Positions 54,008 through 62,528 of a stretch of DNA of 64,000 nt are shown here, piece by piece (position 1 is the stretch's first letter; each line of letters begins with the position of its first letter). Position numbers and translations under genes: made by a program. This stretch comes from Pararhizobium polonicum. GTDB taxonomy: Bacteria > Pseudomonadota > Alphaproteobacteria > Rhizobiales > Rhizobiaceae. Below the pieces are notes generated by a model. It did no database searches and had not been told where the DNA came from. It worked only from the letters and a program-made list of their open reading frames with translations. Where the stretch lies: positions 310,001 through 374,000 of the forward strand of contig NZ_LGLV01000004.1 of assembly GCF_001687365.1 (NCBI RefSeq), written 5' to 3'.

Positions 54008-55782
54008 TGGAAAAAAACCGCAACTACTTCGTGGCGATCGGCCTGTCGGTACTCATTCTGATTGCCTGGCAGTTTCTCTACGTCAATCCGAAGATGGAGA
54101 GAGAACGGATCGTGGCGGAAGCCCAGAAGAGCCAGACGCAGGCCGCGGGCACCCCGGCGGCTACCGGTCAGGCTCAACCGGCACAGGGCGCGGTACCCGG
54201 CTCCGTCGAAACCCGCGACCAGGCGATCGCCAAGTCGGCCCGTGTCACCATCGACACGGCTGCACTCAGCGGCTCGATCAACCTGACCGGCGCGCGCTTC
54301 GACGACCTGAAGCTCAAGGAATACCACGAGACCGTCGACGACAAGAGCCCGCTGATCACGCTGTTCAGCCCCTCCGATACGCCGGACGGCTACTTTACCG
54401 AGCTCGGCTATATCGGCAACGAGGCCAGCGGCACCGTTCCGGGCCCGGCCACCATCTGGACGGTCAAGAGCGGCGACAAGCTGACGACCGCAACACCGGT
54501 GGTCCTGACCTTTACCAACGAGAAGGGCGTGGTTTTCACCCGCACAATCTCGATCGACGAACATTTCATGTTCCAGATCGCCGACACGATCAACAACGGC
54601 AGCGGCGTACCGGTATCGGTCTCCACCTATGGCCGCGTCACCCGCTTCAACAAGCCGACGACGCCGAGCGTCTACGTCCTGCATGAAGGCTTCATCGGCG
54701 TGATTGGCCAGCATGGCCTCAACGAAGTGGCCTATGGCAAGGTGGAAAACGACGTTCCCGCCAAGCATGAGAAGGCAACGACCGGCTGGCTCGGCATCAC
54801 CGACAAATACTGGGCCGCAACCATCGTGCCGCCGCAGAACCTGGCTTACGAATCCAAGTACGAGCACTTCACCGATGGCCGGCCGCGCTTCCAGGCTGAC
54901 TACAAGCAGGATGCCGTCACGATCGCGCCCGGCCAGTCCACCGACCTGAAGACGCTGCTTTTCGCCGGCGCCAAGCAGGTTCCGCTGGTCGACGGCTATG
55001 AGAAGTCCTACTCGATCCCGCAGTTCGACCTCTTGATCGACTGGGGCTGGTTCTACTTCATCACCAAGCCGATGTTCAAACTGATGGATTTCTTCTTCCG
55101 TTATTTTGGCAACTTCGGCGTCGCCATCCTTCTGACCACCATCGTCGTCAAGGCGCTGTTCTTCCCGCTCGCCAGCAAGCAATACGCTTCGATGGCGAAC
55201 ATGAAGAAGGTTCAGCCGAAGATGGAGGAACTGAAGAAGAAGCACGGCGACGACCGCATGGCGCTGCAGCAGGGCATGATGCAGCTGTACAAGGAAGAGA
55301 AGATCAACCCGATCGCCGGCTGCTGGCCGATCCTGTTGCAGATTCCGGTGTTCTTCGCGCTCTACAAGGTGATCTACGTCACCATCGAAATGCGTCACGC
55401 GCCATTCTTCGGCTGGATCCAGGACCTCTCGGCGCCCGATCCGACCTCGCTGTTCAACCTGTTCGGCCTGTTGCCCTACGCCGTGCCGCATGCGCTGATG
55501 ATCGGTGTCTGGCCGTTGATCATGGGTGTCACCATGTTCCTGCAGATGCGCATGAACCCGACGCCGCCGGATCCGACCCAGGCGATGCTGTTCACCTGGA
55601 TGCCTGTTGTCTTCACCTTCATGCTCTCCAGCTTCCCGGCCGGCCTCGTCATCTACTGGGCCTGGAACAACACGCTGTCGATCACCCAGCAGGCGTTCAT
55701 CATGAAACGCCACGGCGCCAAGATCGAACTGTTCGACAATCTGAAAGGATTGTTCTCGCGAAAACCGAAACCGGCCGAATAG
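54004..55782 (+). CDS. yidC: Membrane protein insertase YidC
   Basis: Inserts and folds inner-membrane proteins with or without the Sec translocon. The 592-residue length is that of Gram-negative YidC: an N-terminal anchor ([21 protein letters not shown]), a periplasmic beta-super-sandwich domain to about residue 350, then five conserved membrane segments. These include [20 protein letters not shown] with the hydrophilic-groove Arg/Lys region, the cytoplasmic [19 protein letters not shown] loop, [20 protein letters not shown] and [20 protein letters not shown]. Two adjacent ATGs (54004, 54007) are possible; the second gives better spacing to AGGAA. Translationally coupled to rnpA. Confidence 0.97.
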   Translation: MMEKNRNYFVAIGLSVLILIAWQFLYVNPKMERERIVAEAQKSQTQAAGTPAATGQAQPAQGAVPGSVETRDQAIAKSARVTIDTAALSGSINLTGARFDDLKLKEYHETVDDKSPLITLFSPSDTPDGYFTELGYIGNEASGTVPGPATIWTVKSGDKLTTATPVVLTFTNEKGVVFTRTISIDEHFMFQIADTINNGSGVPVSVSTYGRVTRFNKPTTPSVYVLHEGFIGVIGQHGLNEVAYGKVENDVPAKHEKATTGWLGITDKYWAATIVPPQNLAYESKYEHFTDGRPRFQADYKQDAVTIAPGQSTDLKTLLFAGAKQVPLVDGYEKSYSIPQFDLLIDWGWFYFITKPMFKLMDFFFRYFGNFGVAILLTTIVVKALFFPLASKQYASMANMKKVQPKMEELKKKHGDDRMALQQGMMQLYKEEKINPIAGCWPILLQIPVFFALYKVIYVTIEMRHAPFFGWIQDLSAPDPTSLFNLFGLLPYAVPHALMIGVWPLIMGVTMFLQMRMNPTPPDPTQAMLFTWMPVVFTFMLSSFPAGLVIYWAWNNTLSITQQAFIMKRHGAKIELFDNLKGLFSRKPKPAE

Positions 55783-55805
55783 GCCGCAAACGGAATTCAC
55801 CATAT

Positions 55806-55841
55806 AAAAAGCCCCGGTTCACACATGAACCGGGGCTTTTT
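55806..55841. terminator. Rho-independent terminator after yidC
   Basis: An 11-bp GC-rich stem GCCCCGGTTCA with its complement and a 4-base loop, flanked by A5 and T5 so that it can work on both strands. It lies 24 bases past yidC and also downstream of the convergent LysR gene. Confidence 0.92.
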
Positions 55842-55884
55842 CTTGCCCGAAACCTGCCCCATTCAAACGGCCGTTCCGCCGCCG

Positions 55885-56763
55885 CTACAGCATCCGCTGC
55901 ATTTCCTCGCCGAGCCACTTGCGGAATTGCCGTGTCATGCGGTTTTCGTGGCGCTGAAAGACGACGCGGTAATGGCCGAGATCCACCGGGCCGAAACCGG
56001 GCAAGACCACAAGCCCGCCGGAGCGGATTTCGCGCTCCGTCAGGAATGCCGGCGCAAGCACCATCCCCAAACCGGCGGTCGCGGCATGCAGGGCCGCATC
56101 GTCGGTATCGAACACATGCTGGATCTGGATGGCATTACGATCGAGGCCCAGCGTGCGGGTCCACAGCGCCCAGTCCCAATTGTCCTGCGAACATTGAAGG
56201 GCCGGAACCTTCCCGAGGTCGCCGGTGCCTTCATACCGGACCGCAGCCAGAAGCGCCGGCGATGCCACGGGGCGGCTCATGTCGGCGGCAAGCCACTCCC
56301 CCTCCGCAGCCTCCGAACCGGCCCGATAGTAGGAGATGGCAAGATCGCCGGAGCCAAGGGATATGTTGGAGCCGGTCTTCGTCTCGACACGAACGCGGGC
56401 CGCCGGGTGGACGGCCTTGAACCGTTCCAGCGCCGGGATCAGCCAGCGAACGGCGAGCGAGATCGAGACGCGGACGACGATTTCGTTCTGGTCGCGGCTG
56501 AGCGCCTCCGCCGAACGGTCGATCGCGGCGATCGCGGCGGCGGCATCGTCGTAGAAACGGCGTCCCGCATCCGTCAGCACCAGGAAATTATGGCTCCGCT
56601 TGAAAAGCGCCACGCCCAGCTCGCCTTCCAGCTTCTTGATCTGATGGCTGACGGCGCTCGGCGTCACGCCGGCCTCCCCCGCCGCCTGCGAAATGCTCAG
56701 ATGCCGGGCGGTCAGGACGAATATCCGCACCGCATTGAGCGAGACGTTCCGCTTGTTCTGCAT
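55885..56763 (-). CDS. LysR-family regulator, GcvA-like
   Basis: A 292-residue LysR regulator. The DNA-binding end reads SLNAVRIFVLTARHLSISQAAGEAGVTPSAVSHQIKKLE, then GVALFKRSHNFLVLT; the effector domain has VRVSISLAVRWLIPALERFKAVHP, which puts it in the GcvA/AmpR group. Divergent from the EamA transporter gene with only 63 bases between the start codons, so it very probably controls that transporter. Convergent with yidC across the terminator. Normal length. Confidence 0.93.
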   Translation of the reverse strand: MQNKRNVSLNAVRIFVLTARHLSISQAAGEAGVTPSAVSHQIKKLEGELGVALFKRSHNFLVLTDAGRRFYDDAAAAIAAIDRSAEALSRDQNEIVVRVSISLAVRWLIPALERFKAVHPAARVRVETKTGSNISLGSGDLAISYYRAGSEAAEGEWLAADMSRPVASPALLAAVRYEGTGDLGKVPALQCSQDNWDWALWTRTLGLDRNAIQIQHVFDTDDAALHAATAGLGMVLAPAFLTEREIRSGGLVVLPGFGPVDLGHYRVVFQRHENRMTRQFRKWLGEEMQRML

Positions 56764-56826
56764 CGAAAATACTCATCCAGGGTTCAAAAATCGAATTTGC
56801 AATACAGGCAGCCGATTTGGCAAGAC

Positions 56827-57768
56827 ATGCGATGGAAACCGTTGAAAGATAAGGCCTTGCGGAAAACCCTGTTGAATTCGAATGCCGAGGCGATGATCTG
56901 GGTCGTGCTCGGTACGGCGTTATTTTCCTTGATCTTCGCATCGGCAAAGTTCGGCGGAGAAAGCGTATCCGTCGTCCAGATCCAGTTTCTGCGCTATGTC
57001 AGCGGCTTTGCCACGCTGCTTTGCGTCGTCGCCTGCAAGGGCGAAAGCCTGCGCGCCTACCGCAGCGACCGGCCGTTTTCGCATGCCATGCGCGCGGCTT
57101 TCGGTGTGTCCGGCGGTTTCGCGCTGATCTATTCCTCGGCGGCGATGCCGATCGTCGATGCGACAGCCCTTGGACTTCTCTATGTGGTTTTCATCATTCC
57201 GCTCGCCGTTCTCGTCCTGAAGGAGACCGTGACGAAACAGCATATGGTCGGCATTACCCTCAGTTTCGCCGGCGCGGGCTTCATCATGGTGTCGCGTGGC
57301 GCCTTCACCCAGTTCGAACCGGCCTATCTCATCCCGGCAGCAATCGCCGTTCTCGGCGCCGCCCTGCTGGCCATCGAAGGCCTGATGATCCGTGTCCTCT
57401 CGCATGCCGACCGGCCGCTGACGGTGCTGCTCTATGTCAACGGTTTCGGCATCCTCTTCCTGGCTCTGCCGGCGGCGCTCGCCTGGAAGACCATGTCGCT
57501 GTCCGCCATGGTGCCGTTTCTCCTGCTCGGGCCCATTGCCGTTGCGGCGCAATATTGCGTGGTGCGCGGCTACCGGCTGGCGTCGCTCGCAATCGTCGGG
57601 CCGGTCGATTATGCATGGCTGGTGTTTGCCGCGCTCATCGGCTTTCTGTTTTTCAACGAAATCCCGACCGCGGGCGTGTTGGCGGGATCGGTCATCATCG
57701 CCATCGGCGGGATCGTGCTTGCCATTATCAAGCCCGAGCCGGACGCCGCCCATGCCGAGGATCGATGA
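56827..57768 (+). CDS. EamA/DMT-family transporter
   Basis: A 313-residue drug/metabolite transporter with about ten hydrophobic segments in two EamA repeats (MIWVVLGTALFSLIFASAKFG, ATALGLLYVVFIIPLAVLVLKE, then LIPAAIAVLGAALLAIEGLM and AWLVFAALIGFLFFNEIP). Such proteins export amino acids or metabolites. The ATG at 56827 is chosen from the first helix position; the frame is open far upstream through the antisense of the LysR gene, which is not coding. Ribosome site is weak. Likely regulated by the divergent LysR protein. Confidence 0.87.
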   Translation: MRWKPLKDKALRKTLLNSNAEAMIWVVLGTALFSLIFASAKFGGESVSVVQIQFLRYVSGFATLLCVVACKGESLRAYRSDRPFSHAMRAAFGVSGGFALIYSSAAMPIVDATALGLLYVVFIIPLAVLVLKETVTKQHMVGITLSFAGAGFIMVSRGAFTQFEPAYLIPAAIAVLGAALLAIEGLMIRVLSHADRPLTVLLYVNGFGILFLALPAALAWKTMSLSAMVPFLLLGPIAVAAQYCVVRGYRLASLAIVGPVDYAWLVFAALIGFLFFNEIPTAGVLAGSVIIAIGGIVLAIIKPEPDAAHAEDR

Positions 57769-57780
57769 CAGGTGGAATTT

Positions 57781-57798
57781 GCGACAGGGCCCTGTCGC
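57781..57798. repeat. 18-base perfect palindrome
   Basis: GCGACAGGGCCCTGTCGC is fully self-complementary. It lies 12 bases past the first EamA gene in the 94-base gap before the second. It may be a remnant of a rhizobial intergenic repeat or a hairpin affecting the mRNA; no T-run follows. Confidence 0.55.
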
Positions 57799-57862
57799 GG
57801 ATACCGATGCCCATCGCCCCATTCGCTTTTAAACTGCGCTTACCGTCAACCGGACATCCGTC

Positions 57863-58780
57863 ATGTCGCAGCCGACCGCCCTGCCGCAATCCGCAGCCGC
57901 CAGCCAGCACAGCCAGCTCCAGGGCGTCACGCTCGTGCTGGGTTCCGCCATCGTCTGGAGTTTCGGCGGCACGCTCGCCCGCTTCCTGTCGATCGAGGAC
58001 GGCTGGACCGTCGTCTTCTGGCGTTCGCTGTTTGCCGCACTGTTCCTGACCGGCTTCATGCTGTGGCGTGACGGCCCGCGCGGCACCGTCACGCTGTTTC
58101 GCAACATGGGCCTGCCGGGCATTGCGGTCGGGCTGTGCTTTGCCATCGCCTCGACCTCGTTCATCCTGGCGCTCGCCTATACCACGGTCGCCAATGTCGT
58201 TCTCATCCAGGCCGGCGTGCCGCTGATCGCAGCGCTGATCAGCTGGATCGTCTTCCGCGAGCGCGTTTCGCTGCTGACCTGGCTTGCCATCGCCGCCGTC
58301 ATCGCCGGCGTCGCCATCATGGTGTCGGATTCCATGAGCGGCGCGGTTTCGCCGATCGGCGATGCGCTGGCCATCCTGATCGCCTTCGTCTTTGCGCTGG
58401 CCACCGTGATTACCCGCCGCTACGCCCATGTGCGCATGACGCCGGCCGTCTGCTTCGGCACCGTCGCCGCCGGCGCGCTGGCGGCCATCATGGCCTCCGG
58501 CCTCTCCGTCACACCACCCGAACTCGGCATTCTCGTGACCTTCGGCGCTCTCAATTTCGGTCTGGGACTGGCGCTGTTCGTCACCGGCGCCCGTCTCGTC
58601 CCCTCGGCACTCGCGGCCCTTCTCGGCACGGCGGAAACGGTGCTCGGGCCTCTCTGGGTCGCACTGATCCATGGCGAGATTCCCAGCACCAACACCGTCC
58701 TCGGCGGAACGGTCGTGCTGGTCGCGCTGCTTTCCTATCTCAGCGTCGAATTGTTGCGCCAGCGGCGTGTCCGCGCCTGA
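57863..58780 (+). CDS. EamA/DMT-family transporter, second copy type
   Basis: A 305-residue DMT-family membrane protein with about ten hydrophobic segments. The two repeats are marked by LVLGSAIVWSFGGTLARFLS, TVANVVLIQAGVPLIAALIS and, in the second half, FGALNFGLGLALFVTGARLV and ALLGTAETVLGPLWVALIHGE, typical EamA wording. Only distantly similar to the preceding transporter, so not a recent tandem copy. Same strand, 94 bases downstream, perhaps co-transcribed. Substrate unknown. Confidence 0.92.
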   Translation: MSQPTALPQSAAASQHSQLQGVTLVLGSAIVWSFGGTLARFLSIEDGWTVVFWRSLFAALFLTGFMLWRDGPRGTVTLFRNMGLPGIAVGLCFAIASTSFILALAYTTVANVVLIQAGVPLIAALISWIVFRERVSLLTWLAIAAVIAGVAIMVSDSMSGAVSPIGDALAILIAFVFALATVITRRYAHVRMTPAVCFGTVAAGALAAIMASGLSVTPPELGILVTFGALNFGLGLALFVTGARLVPSALAALLGTAETVLGPLWVALIHGEIPSTNTVLGGTVVLVALLSYLSVELLRQRRVRA

Positions 58781-58865
58781 GCGAAAGTTGCTAAAATCGC
58801 AACTTTTCTTGACATGAGGGCGCAAAACCTTGAAGTCCTGTCCCAAAGCCAAGGACAGGACCGCC

Positions 58866-59519
58866 ATGACAGACGTTAAGCCGCAGGACGACAAGCCCCT
58901 TTTCGGGCGGCCGTGGATCTTTATCCGCGGCGTGCCGTCGATGAAATTCCTGCCGCCGGAAGGTCCGCTGGAAATCGCCTTTGCCGGCCGCTCCAATGTC
59001 GGCAAGTCGTCGCTGATCAATGGGCTGGTCGGGCAGAAGGGTCTCGCCCGCACATCCAACACGCCGGGCCGCACCCAGGAGCTCAACTATTTCGTTCCGG
59101 ACGGTTTTTCCGGCGACCCCGGCGACCTGCCGCCGATGGCGCTGGTCGACATGCCCGGCTACGGCTATGCGCAGGCGCCGAAGGAACATGTCGATGCCTG
59201 GACCAAGCTGGTGTTCGACTATCTGCGCGGCCGCTCGACACTGAAGCGTGTCTATGTGCTGATCGACAGCCGCCACGGCATCAAGAAGAATGACGACGAC
59301 GTGCTGAACCTGCTCGACAAGGCGGCCGTGTCCTATCAGATCATCCTGACCAAGACCGACAAGATCAAGGAACCGGCCGTTCCCCGGCTGATTTCCGAGA
59401 CGCTGGAAAAGATCAAGAAAAGGCCGGCGGCTTTCCCGGAAGTGCTGGCGACGTCGTCCGAGAAGGGCGTCGGCATGGAAGAACTGCGCGACGCCATCCG
59501 CGTCGCCATTTCAACCTGA
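58866..59519 (+). CDS. engB: Ribosome biogenesis GTP-binding protein EngB/YsxC
   Basis: An essential small GTPase for 50S subunit assembly. The 217-residue protein carries G1 [10 protein letters not shown] (41-50), the [14 protein letters not shown] switch I, G3 [12 protein letters not shown]4 LTKTDK and G5 ATSSEKGVG. The ATG at 58866 follows AGGAC; an ATG at 58830 is less likely. In related genomes engB directly follows yidC and precedes argB as I recall; here three other genes separate it from yidC and four from argB. Confidence 0.95.
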   Translation: MTDVKPQDDKPLFGRPWIFIRGVPSMKFLPPEGPLEIAFAGRSNVGKSSLINGLVGQKGLARTSNTPGRTQELNYFVPDGFSGDPGDLPPMALVDMPGYGYAQAPKEHVDAWTKLVFDYLRGRSTLKRVYVLIDSRHGIKKNDDDVLNLLDKAAVSYQIILTKTDKIKEPAVPRLISETLEKIKKRPAAFPEVLATSSEKGVGMEELRDAIRVAIST

Positions 59520-59540
59520 TCGCCGCTATCGCATAGACGT

Positions 59541-60032
59541 TCAGGCCGCCGATGCCGGCTTGAACGTCATTGCCATGCCGTTGATGCAGTGGCGCATGCC
59601 GGTCGGCTGCGGGCCGTCGTTAAAGATATGCCCCATATGGCCGCCGCAGCGGCGGCAGTGACATTCGGTGCGGGTCATCAGCAGCGAGGTATCCTCGCGG
59701 GTACCGATCGCGTTCGGCAGCGCTTCCCAGAAACTCGGCCAGCCGGTGCCGCTGTCATATTTCACGTCGGACGAATAGACCGGCAGGTCGCAGCCGGCGC
59801 AATGGAATATGCCCTTGCGCTTCTCGGTATTGAGGGCGCTGGTGAAGGGCTGTTCGGTATCCTCGTGGCGCAGGATCCGGTACTGCGCGTCATTGAGGAT
59901 CGCTTTCCATTCCGCGTCGGTCTTCGTCACCTCGAAGGTTTCGGCGGCAATGCTGTGCTGGGTAAAGCCACGAAACGCCGCCGCAGCGGCAATGGCAACT
60001 CCGGAAAGAAGGAAAAAGCGCCGGCTTGTCAT
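59541..60032 (-). CDS. msrB: Exported peptide-methionine (R)-S-oxide reductase
   Basis: Repairs oxidised methionine in proteins. The 163-residue precursor has an N-terminal export signal (TSRRFFLLSGVAIAAAAAF, with an RR-F reminiscent of Tat), so the enzyme should be periplasmic. The MsrB fold is shown by HCAGCDLPVYSSDVKYDSGTGWPSF, the zinc Cys pairs (Cys78/Cys81 and Cys126/Cys129) and the catalytic Cys149 in RHCINGMAM. The ATG at 60032 follows GGGAG; the longer frame to 60065 would put charged residues before the signal. Lies downstream of the fasciclin gene on the same strand, across a terminator. Confidence 0.93.
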   Translation of the reverse strand: MTSRRFFLLSGVAIAAAAAFRGFTQHSIAAETFEVTKTDAEWKAILNDAQYRILRHEDTEQPFTSALNTEKRKGIFHCAGCDLPVYSSDVKYDSGTGWPSFWEALPNAIGTREDTSLLMTRTECHCRRCGGHMGHIFNDGPQPTGMRHCINGMAMTFKPASAA

Positions 60033-60153
60033 GATGGTCTCCCTTATGCCGAATGGCCTCGGCAATCCTTGGCCAAACTATCGCGCCGCCCGCCCCGCGG
60101 CAAAACAAATAGCGATCAATCCCGCGTGAGACGTTACTTGAATACGATATAAA

Positions 60154-60185
60154 AAGGCCACCGGCGCATAACAGCCGGTGGCCTT
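60154..60185 (-). terminator. Rho-independent terminator after the fasciclin gene
   Basis: A 12-bp stem (AAGGCCACCGGC and its complement, 8-base loop) that on the minus strand runs into a T5 tract (60151-60155). It lies 90 bases past the fasciclin gene stop and before msrB. Confidence 0.85.
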
Positions 60186-60274
60186 GAGGCCGGAGAGGAT
60201 TGCTCCCCGGCCCCGGAGCCGAAAATGTGTCCGAGAACACATCCGGCCCCCAATCCGTGCGGCCTTCGGGCCGA

Positions 60275-60832
60275 TCAGGACTTCGGCAGCAGAACCTTGT
60301 CGATCACATGGATGACGCCGTTCGACTGCTTGACGTCGGCGATCGTGACATGGGCGACACCGCCGTTTTCGTCGGTGAGCGTGATCTTTCCGCCGTCGTC
60401 CTTGGCCTTGAGAATGCAGCCGCCGACCGTCTTGACATCATGTGTGCCGCCATCGTCCTTGACCATCTTGGCAATGGTCGCCGACAGCGCATCGGCGGCA
60501 ACGACATGGCAGGTCAGAACCTTGGTCAGCGTCGCCTTGTTTTCAGGCTTCAGCAGGGTATCGACAGTGCCGGCCGGCAGGGCGGCGAAAGCCTCGTTGG
60601 TCGGGGCGAAAACCGTGAACGGGCCCTTGCCTTCCAGCGTCTTGACCAGTCCGGCCGCCTTGACGGCGGCAACAAGGGTGGTGTGATCCTTGGAATTGAC
60701 GGCGTTTTCGACGATGTTCTTGTTTGCATACATCGGCGCACCGCCGACCATCGGATTTTCAGCATGCGCTGCAAATGTACCGGCGGCCAGTATCGATGCG
60801 ACGGTGACCGTGCGCAGCATGGACTTGAACAT
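60275..60832 (-). CDS. Secreted fasciclin-domain protein
   Basis: A 185-residue exported protein: signal peptide FKSMLRTVTVASILAAGTFAAHA, then one fasciclin (FAS1) domain with H1 motif GPFTVFAPTNEAFAALPAG, the TLTKVLTCHVVAADAL segment and the terminal SNGVIHVIDKVLLP. FAS1 domains mediate adhesion or surface interactions. The ATG at 60832 follows AGGAAGG; the frame continues upstream without support. It is followed upstream by an RskA-like anti-sigma gene and a SigK-like sigma gene, as in mycobacteria where the fasciclin-domain antigens MPT70/83 depend on SigK-RskA. Confidence 0.93.
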   Translation of the reverse strand: MFKSMLRTVTVASILAAGTFAAHAENPMVGGAPMYANKNIVENAVNSKDHTTLVAAVKAAGLVKTLEGKGPFTVFAPTNEAFAALPAGTVDTLLKPENKATLTKVLTCHVVAADALSATIAKMVKDDGGTHDVKTVGGCILKAKDDGGKITLTDENGGVAHVTIADVKQSNGVIHVIDKVLLPKS

Positions 60833-60925
60833 TTCTATTCCTTCCTGTTGATCTCGACGACCCGCGACGCGGGCCTCTCCCGATTCTTTTCTGGAATTCA
60901 TGTTCCCTGCAGAGGACACAGCGAT

Positions 60926-60953
60926 GAACGGGAGGCTTGGCGAAAGAGTTTCA
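60926..60953 (-). promoter_or_regulatory. Candidate ECF-type promoter of the fasciclin gene
   Basis: On the minus strand TGAAAC (60948-60953) and CGTTC (60926-60930) are 17 bases apart, an AAC/CGT pattern like many ECF-dependent promoters. The match is by eye; I did not see it upstream of the sigma gene itself. Confidence 0.3.
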
Positions 60954-61083
60954 GGAAAGAGAAGAATTATCCAAATATCTGATTTTTTATGTTTTTATGA
61001 CTGGCCATGGATCTGCGTAAAAAATGCCACGCCCTTTCGAGCGCAGCATTTTGTAACGAAAGACTAACTTTAATACCGGCGAC

Positions 61084-61806
61084 CTATGGCAGGCGCGTCT
61101 TACCGACAGCGACCACGGGGCCGGTCGCGGTCCCGGTCGGCGAGCCGCCGAAGGGCTCGATGCTGACAGCAAGCGTCACACCTTCACCCAGCTTGGAGCG
61201 CAGCTCCTGTGGAATGACGATCTCGCCCTCGCCGGCCTGCGGCAGGATGCCGAGCGATCTGGCGGGATTGTCGCCCTCGATCAGCCAGAGTTCCAGCGAT
61301 TTGGCCTGCGCCTGTTTTGCCGCCACGGGCGTGATTTTCAGTGCGCCGCTGCCGGCATCGTATTGCGCCAGAAGATTGATCGTGGTGCTGGCATCGCCGG
61401 TCAGTTCGGCCACCAGCGGCCGTGTCTGGCTGACAGGCGTCAGCATGCCGGACGAGAACGTCGCAACGGTCACCATACCGGCAACCGATGCCAGCGTCAG
61501 CACACGCCAGACCGCCAGCGAATTCCAGAAGCCGCCCGCAGCCACGGCCGGCTTTGCCTGCTCGGCGAACAGGCGGCGCTCGACGGCGACCAGCACCTGC
61601 GGCGGCGGCTCGATCGGCTCATAGTCATCCTCGAAAGAGGAAAGATTGCTCTGCCAGTGATTGACCATGGCCGCGAAAGCACCGTCGAGAACCATGCGCG
61701 CCTCGACCTTGCGGCGGTCGTCGGCGGATAGAACACCCAGCACATATTCGCCCGCGATCACCTGGTCGCGACGGGAATCTCCGCTTTCGGGCTTCTGTGT
61801 GGTCAT
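61084..61806 (-). CDS. RskA-like anti-sigma factor
   Basis: A 240-residue single-pass membrane protein. Residues 1-85 are a cytoplasmic anti-sigma domain (VIAGEYVLGVLSADDRRKVEARM), the membrane helix is at about 100-122 (WRVLTLASVAGMVTVATFSS), and the periplasmic part is the RskA C-terminal domain (KSLELWLIEGDNPARSLGIL). No zinc-binding HxxxCxxC motif is seen. Expected to hold the partner sigma factor inactive until a periplasmic signal, in mycobacteria redox-linked, releases it. Its ATG overlaps the sigma stop by 4 bases, so the two are co-translated. Confidence 0.92.
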   Translation of the reverse strand: MTTQKPESGDSRRDQVIAGEYVLGVLSADDRRKVEARMVLDGAFAAMVNHWQSNLSSFEDDYEPIEPPPQVLVAVERRLFAEQAKPAVAAGGFWNSLAVWRVLTLASVAGMVTVATFSSGMLTPVSQTRPLVAELTGDASTTINLLAQYDAGSGALKITPVAAKQAQAKSLELWLIEGDNPARSLGILPQAGEGEIVIPQELRSKLGEGVTLAVSIEPFGGSPTGTATGPVVAVGKTRLP

Positions 61807-62342
61807 CGCTCCATGCACTCTCTCAGTTTCAACAGGCTGCGGCGCAGCCATGTTCGCATCGTGTTCAGCGGAACGCCGAAAAGTCCGGCCAGCTCCTGGT
61901 AGCTCAGTCCCTCGACATAGGCCTTGCGCACGGCATCGGCGCGGTCGGGTTCGAGTTCGTTCATGCAAGCATCGATCCGGCGGCCCTCCGCCGTGTTGAT
62001 GGCGGTTTTTTCCGGATCGGGAGCAGAATCGGCGAGATCATATGCCTCGTCAATGGTGTTTGCCACAGGCTTTCGCGCCCGCAGCGTATCGATCGCATGA
62101 TTGCGCGCGATCGCCGAAAGCCAGGACATCGGATTGGTGTCGCCGCTCGCATACCGGTCGGCCCGCTGCCAGATCTTGATGTAGATTTCCTGCAACGCCT
62201 CTTCCGCTTGCGGCCGGTCCCGCAAGATACGGACACAAATGGCAAAAAGTTTCGGGCTGGTCTGCCGGTAGAGCGCGGAGAACGCGGCGCGGTCCCTCAG
62301 CGAGACCCTGCCGATCAGCATTGAAATGTCGTCTATGGCCAT
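61803..62342 (-). CDS. ECF sigma factor, SigK-like
   Basis: A 179-residue extracytoplasmic-function sigma factor. Region 2 spans about 20-65 (FSALYRQTSPKLFAICVRIL, then EEALQEIYIKIWQRADRY) and region 4 about 137-178 (VEGLSYQELAGLFGVPLNTMRTWLRRSLLKLR). Encoded directly upstream of, and overlapping, the RskA-like anti-sigma gene, which defines the ECF group. Divergent from argB with 186 bases between. Probable targets in view are the fasciclin gene and perhaps the exported msrB. Confidence 0.94.
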   Translation of the reverse strand: MAIDDISMLIGRVSLRDRAAFSALYRQTSPKLFAICVRILRDRPQAEEALQEIYIKIWQRADRYASGDTNPMSWLSAIARNHAIDTLRARKPVANTIDEAYDLADSAPDPEKTAINTAEGRRIDACMNELEPDRADAVRKAYVEGLSYQELAGLFGVPLNTMRTWLRRSLLKLRECMER

Positions 62343-62416
62343 CGATGCTTCCGGTCCTCGCCCCGTCAGCGGCGAACATAGGGCACAAGCCCGGGGATAA
62401 GAAGGGACGCACGACA

Positions 62417-62458
62417 GATAAAGCCGGCGACCGCCGCCGATGTCACACCGGCTTTATC
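62417..62458. other. Stem-loop between the sigma gene and argB
   Basis: An 11-bp inverted repeat GATAAAGCCGG and its complement enclose a 20-base loop, about 70 bases before argB. It could be a structured 5' leader of argB or an operator; no terminator-like T-run follows on either strand. Confidence 0.4.
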
Positions 62459-62528
62459 TTTACGGCTGATCATTCCCTCCACCGGAAACTTGCGCTAAAC
62501 AGCACCCGGCTAATTTCGAGGTATTCCC

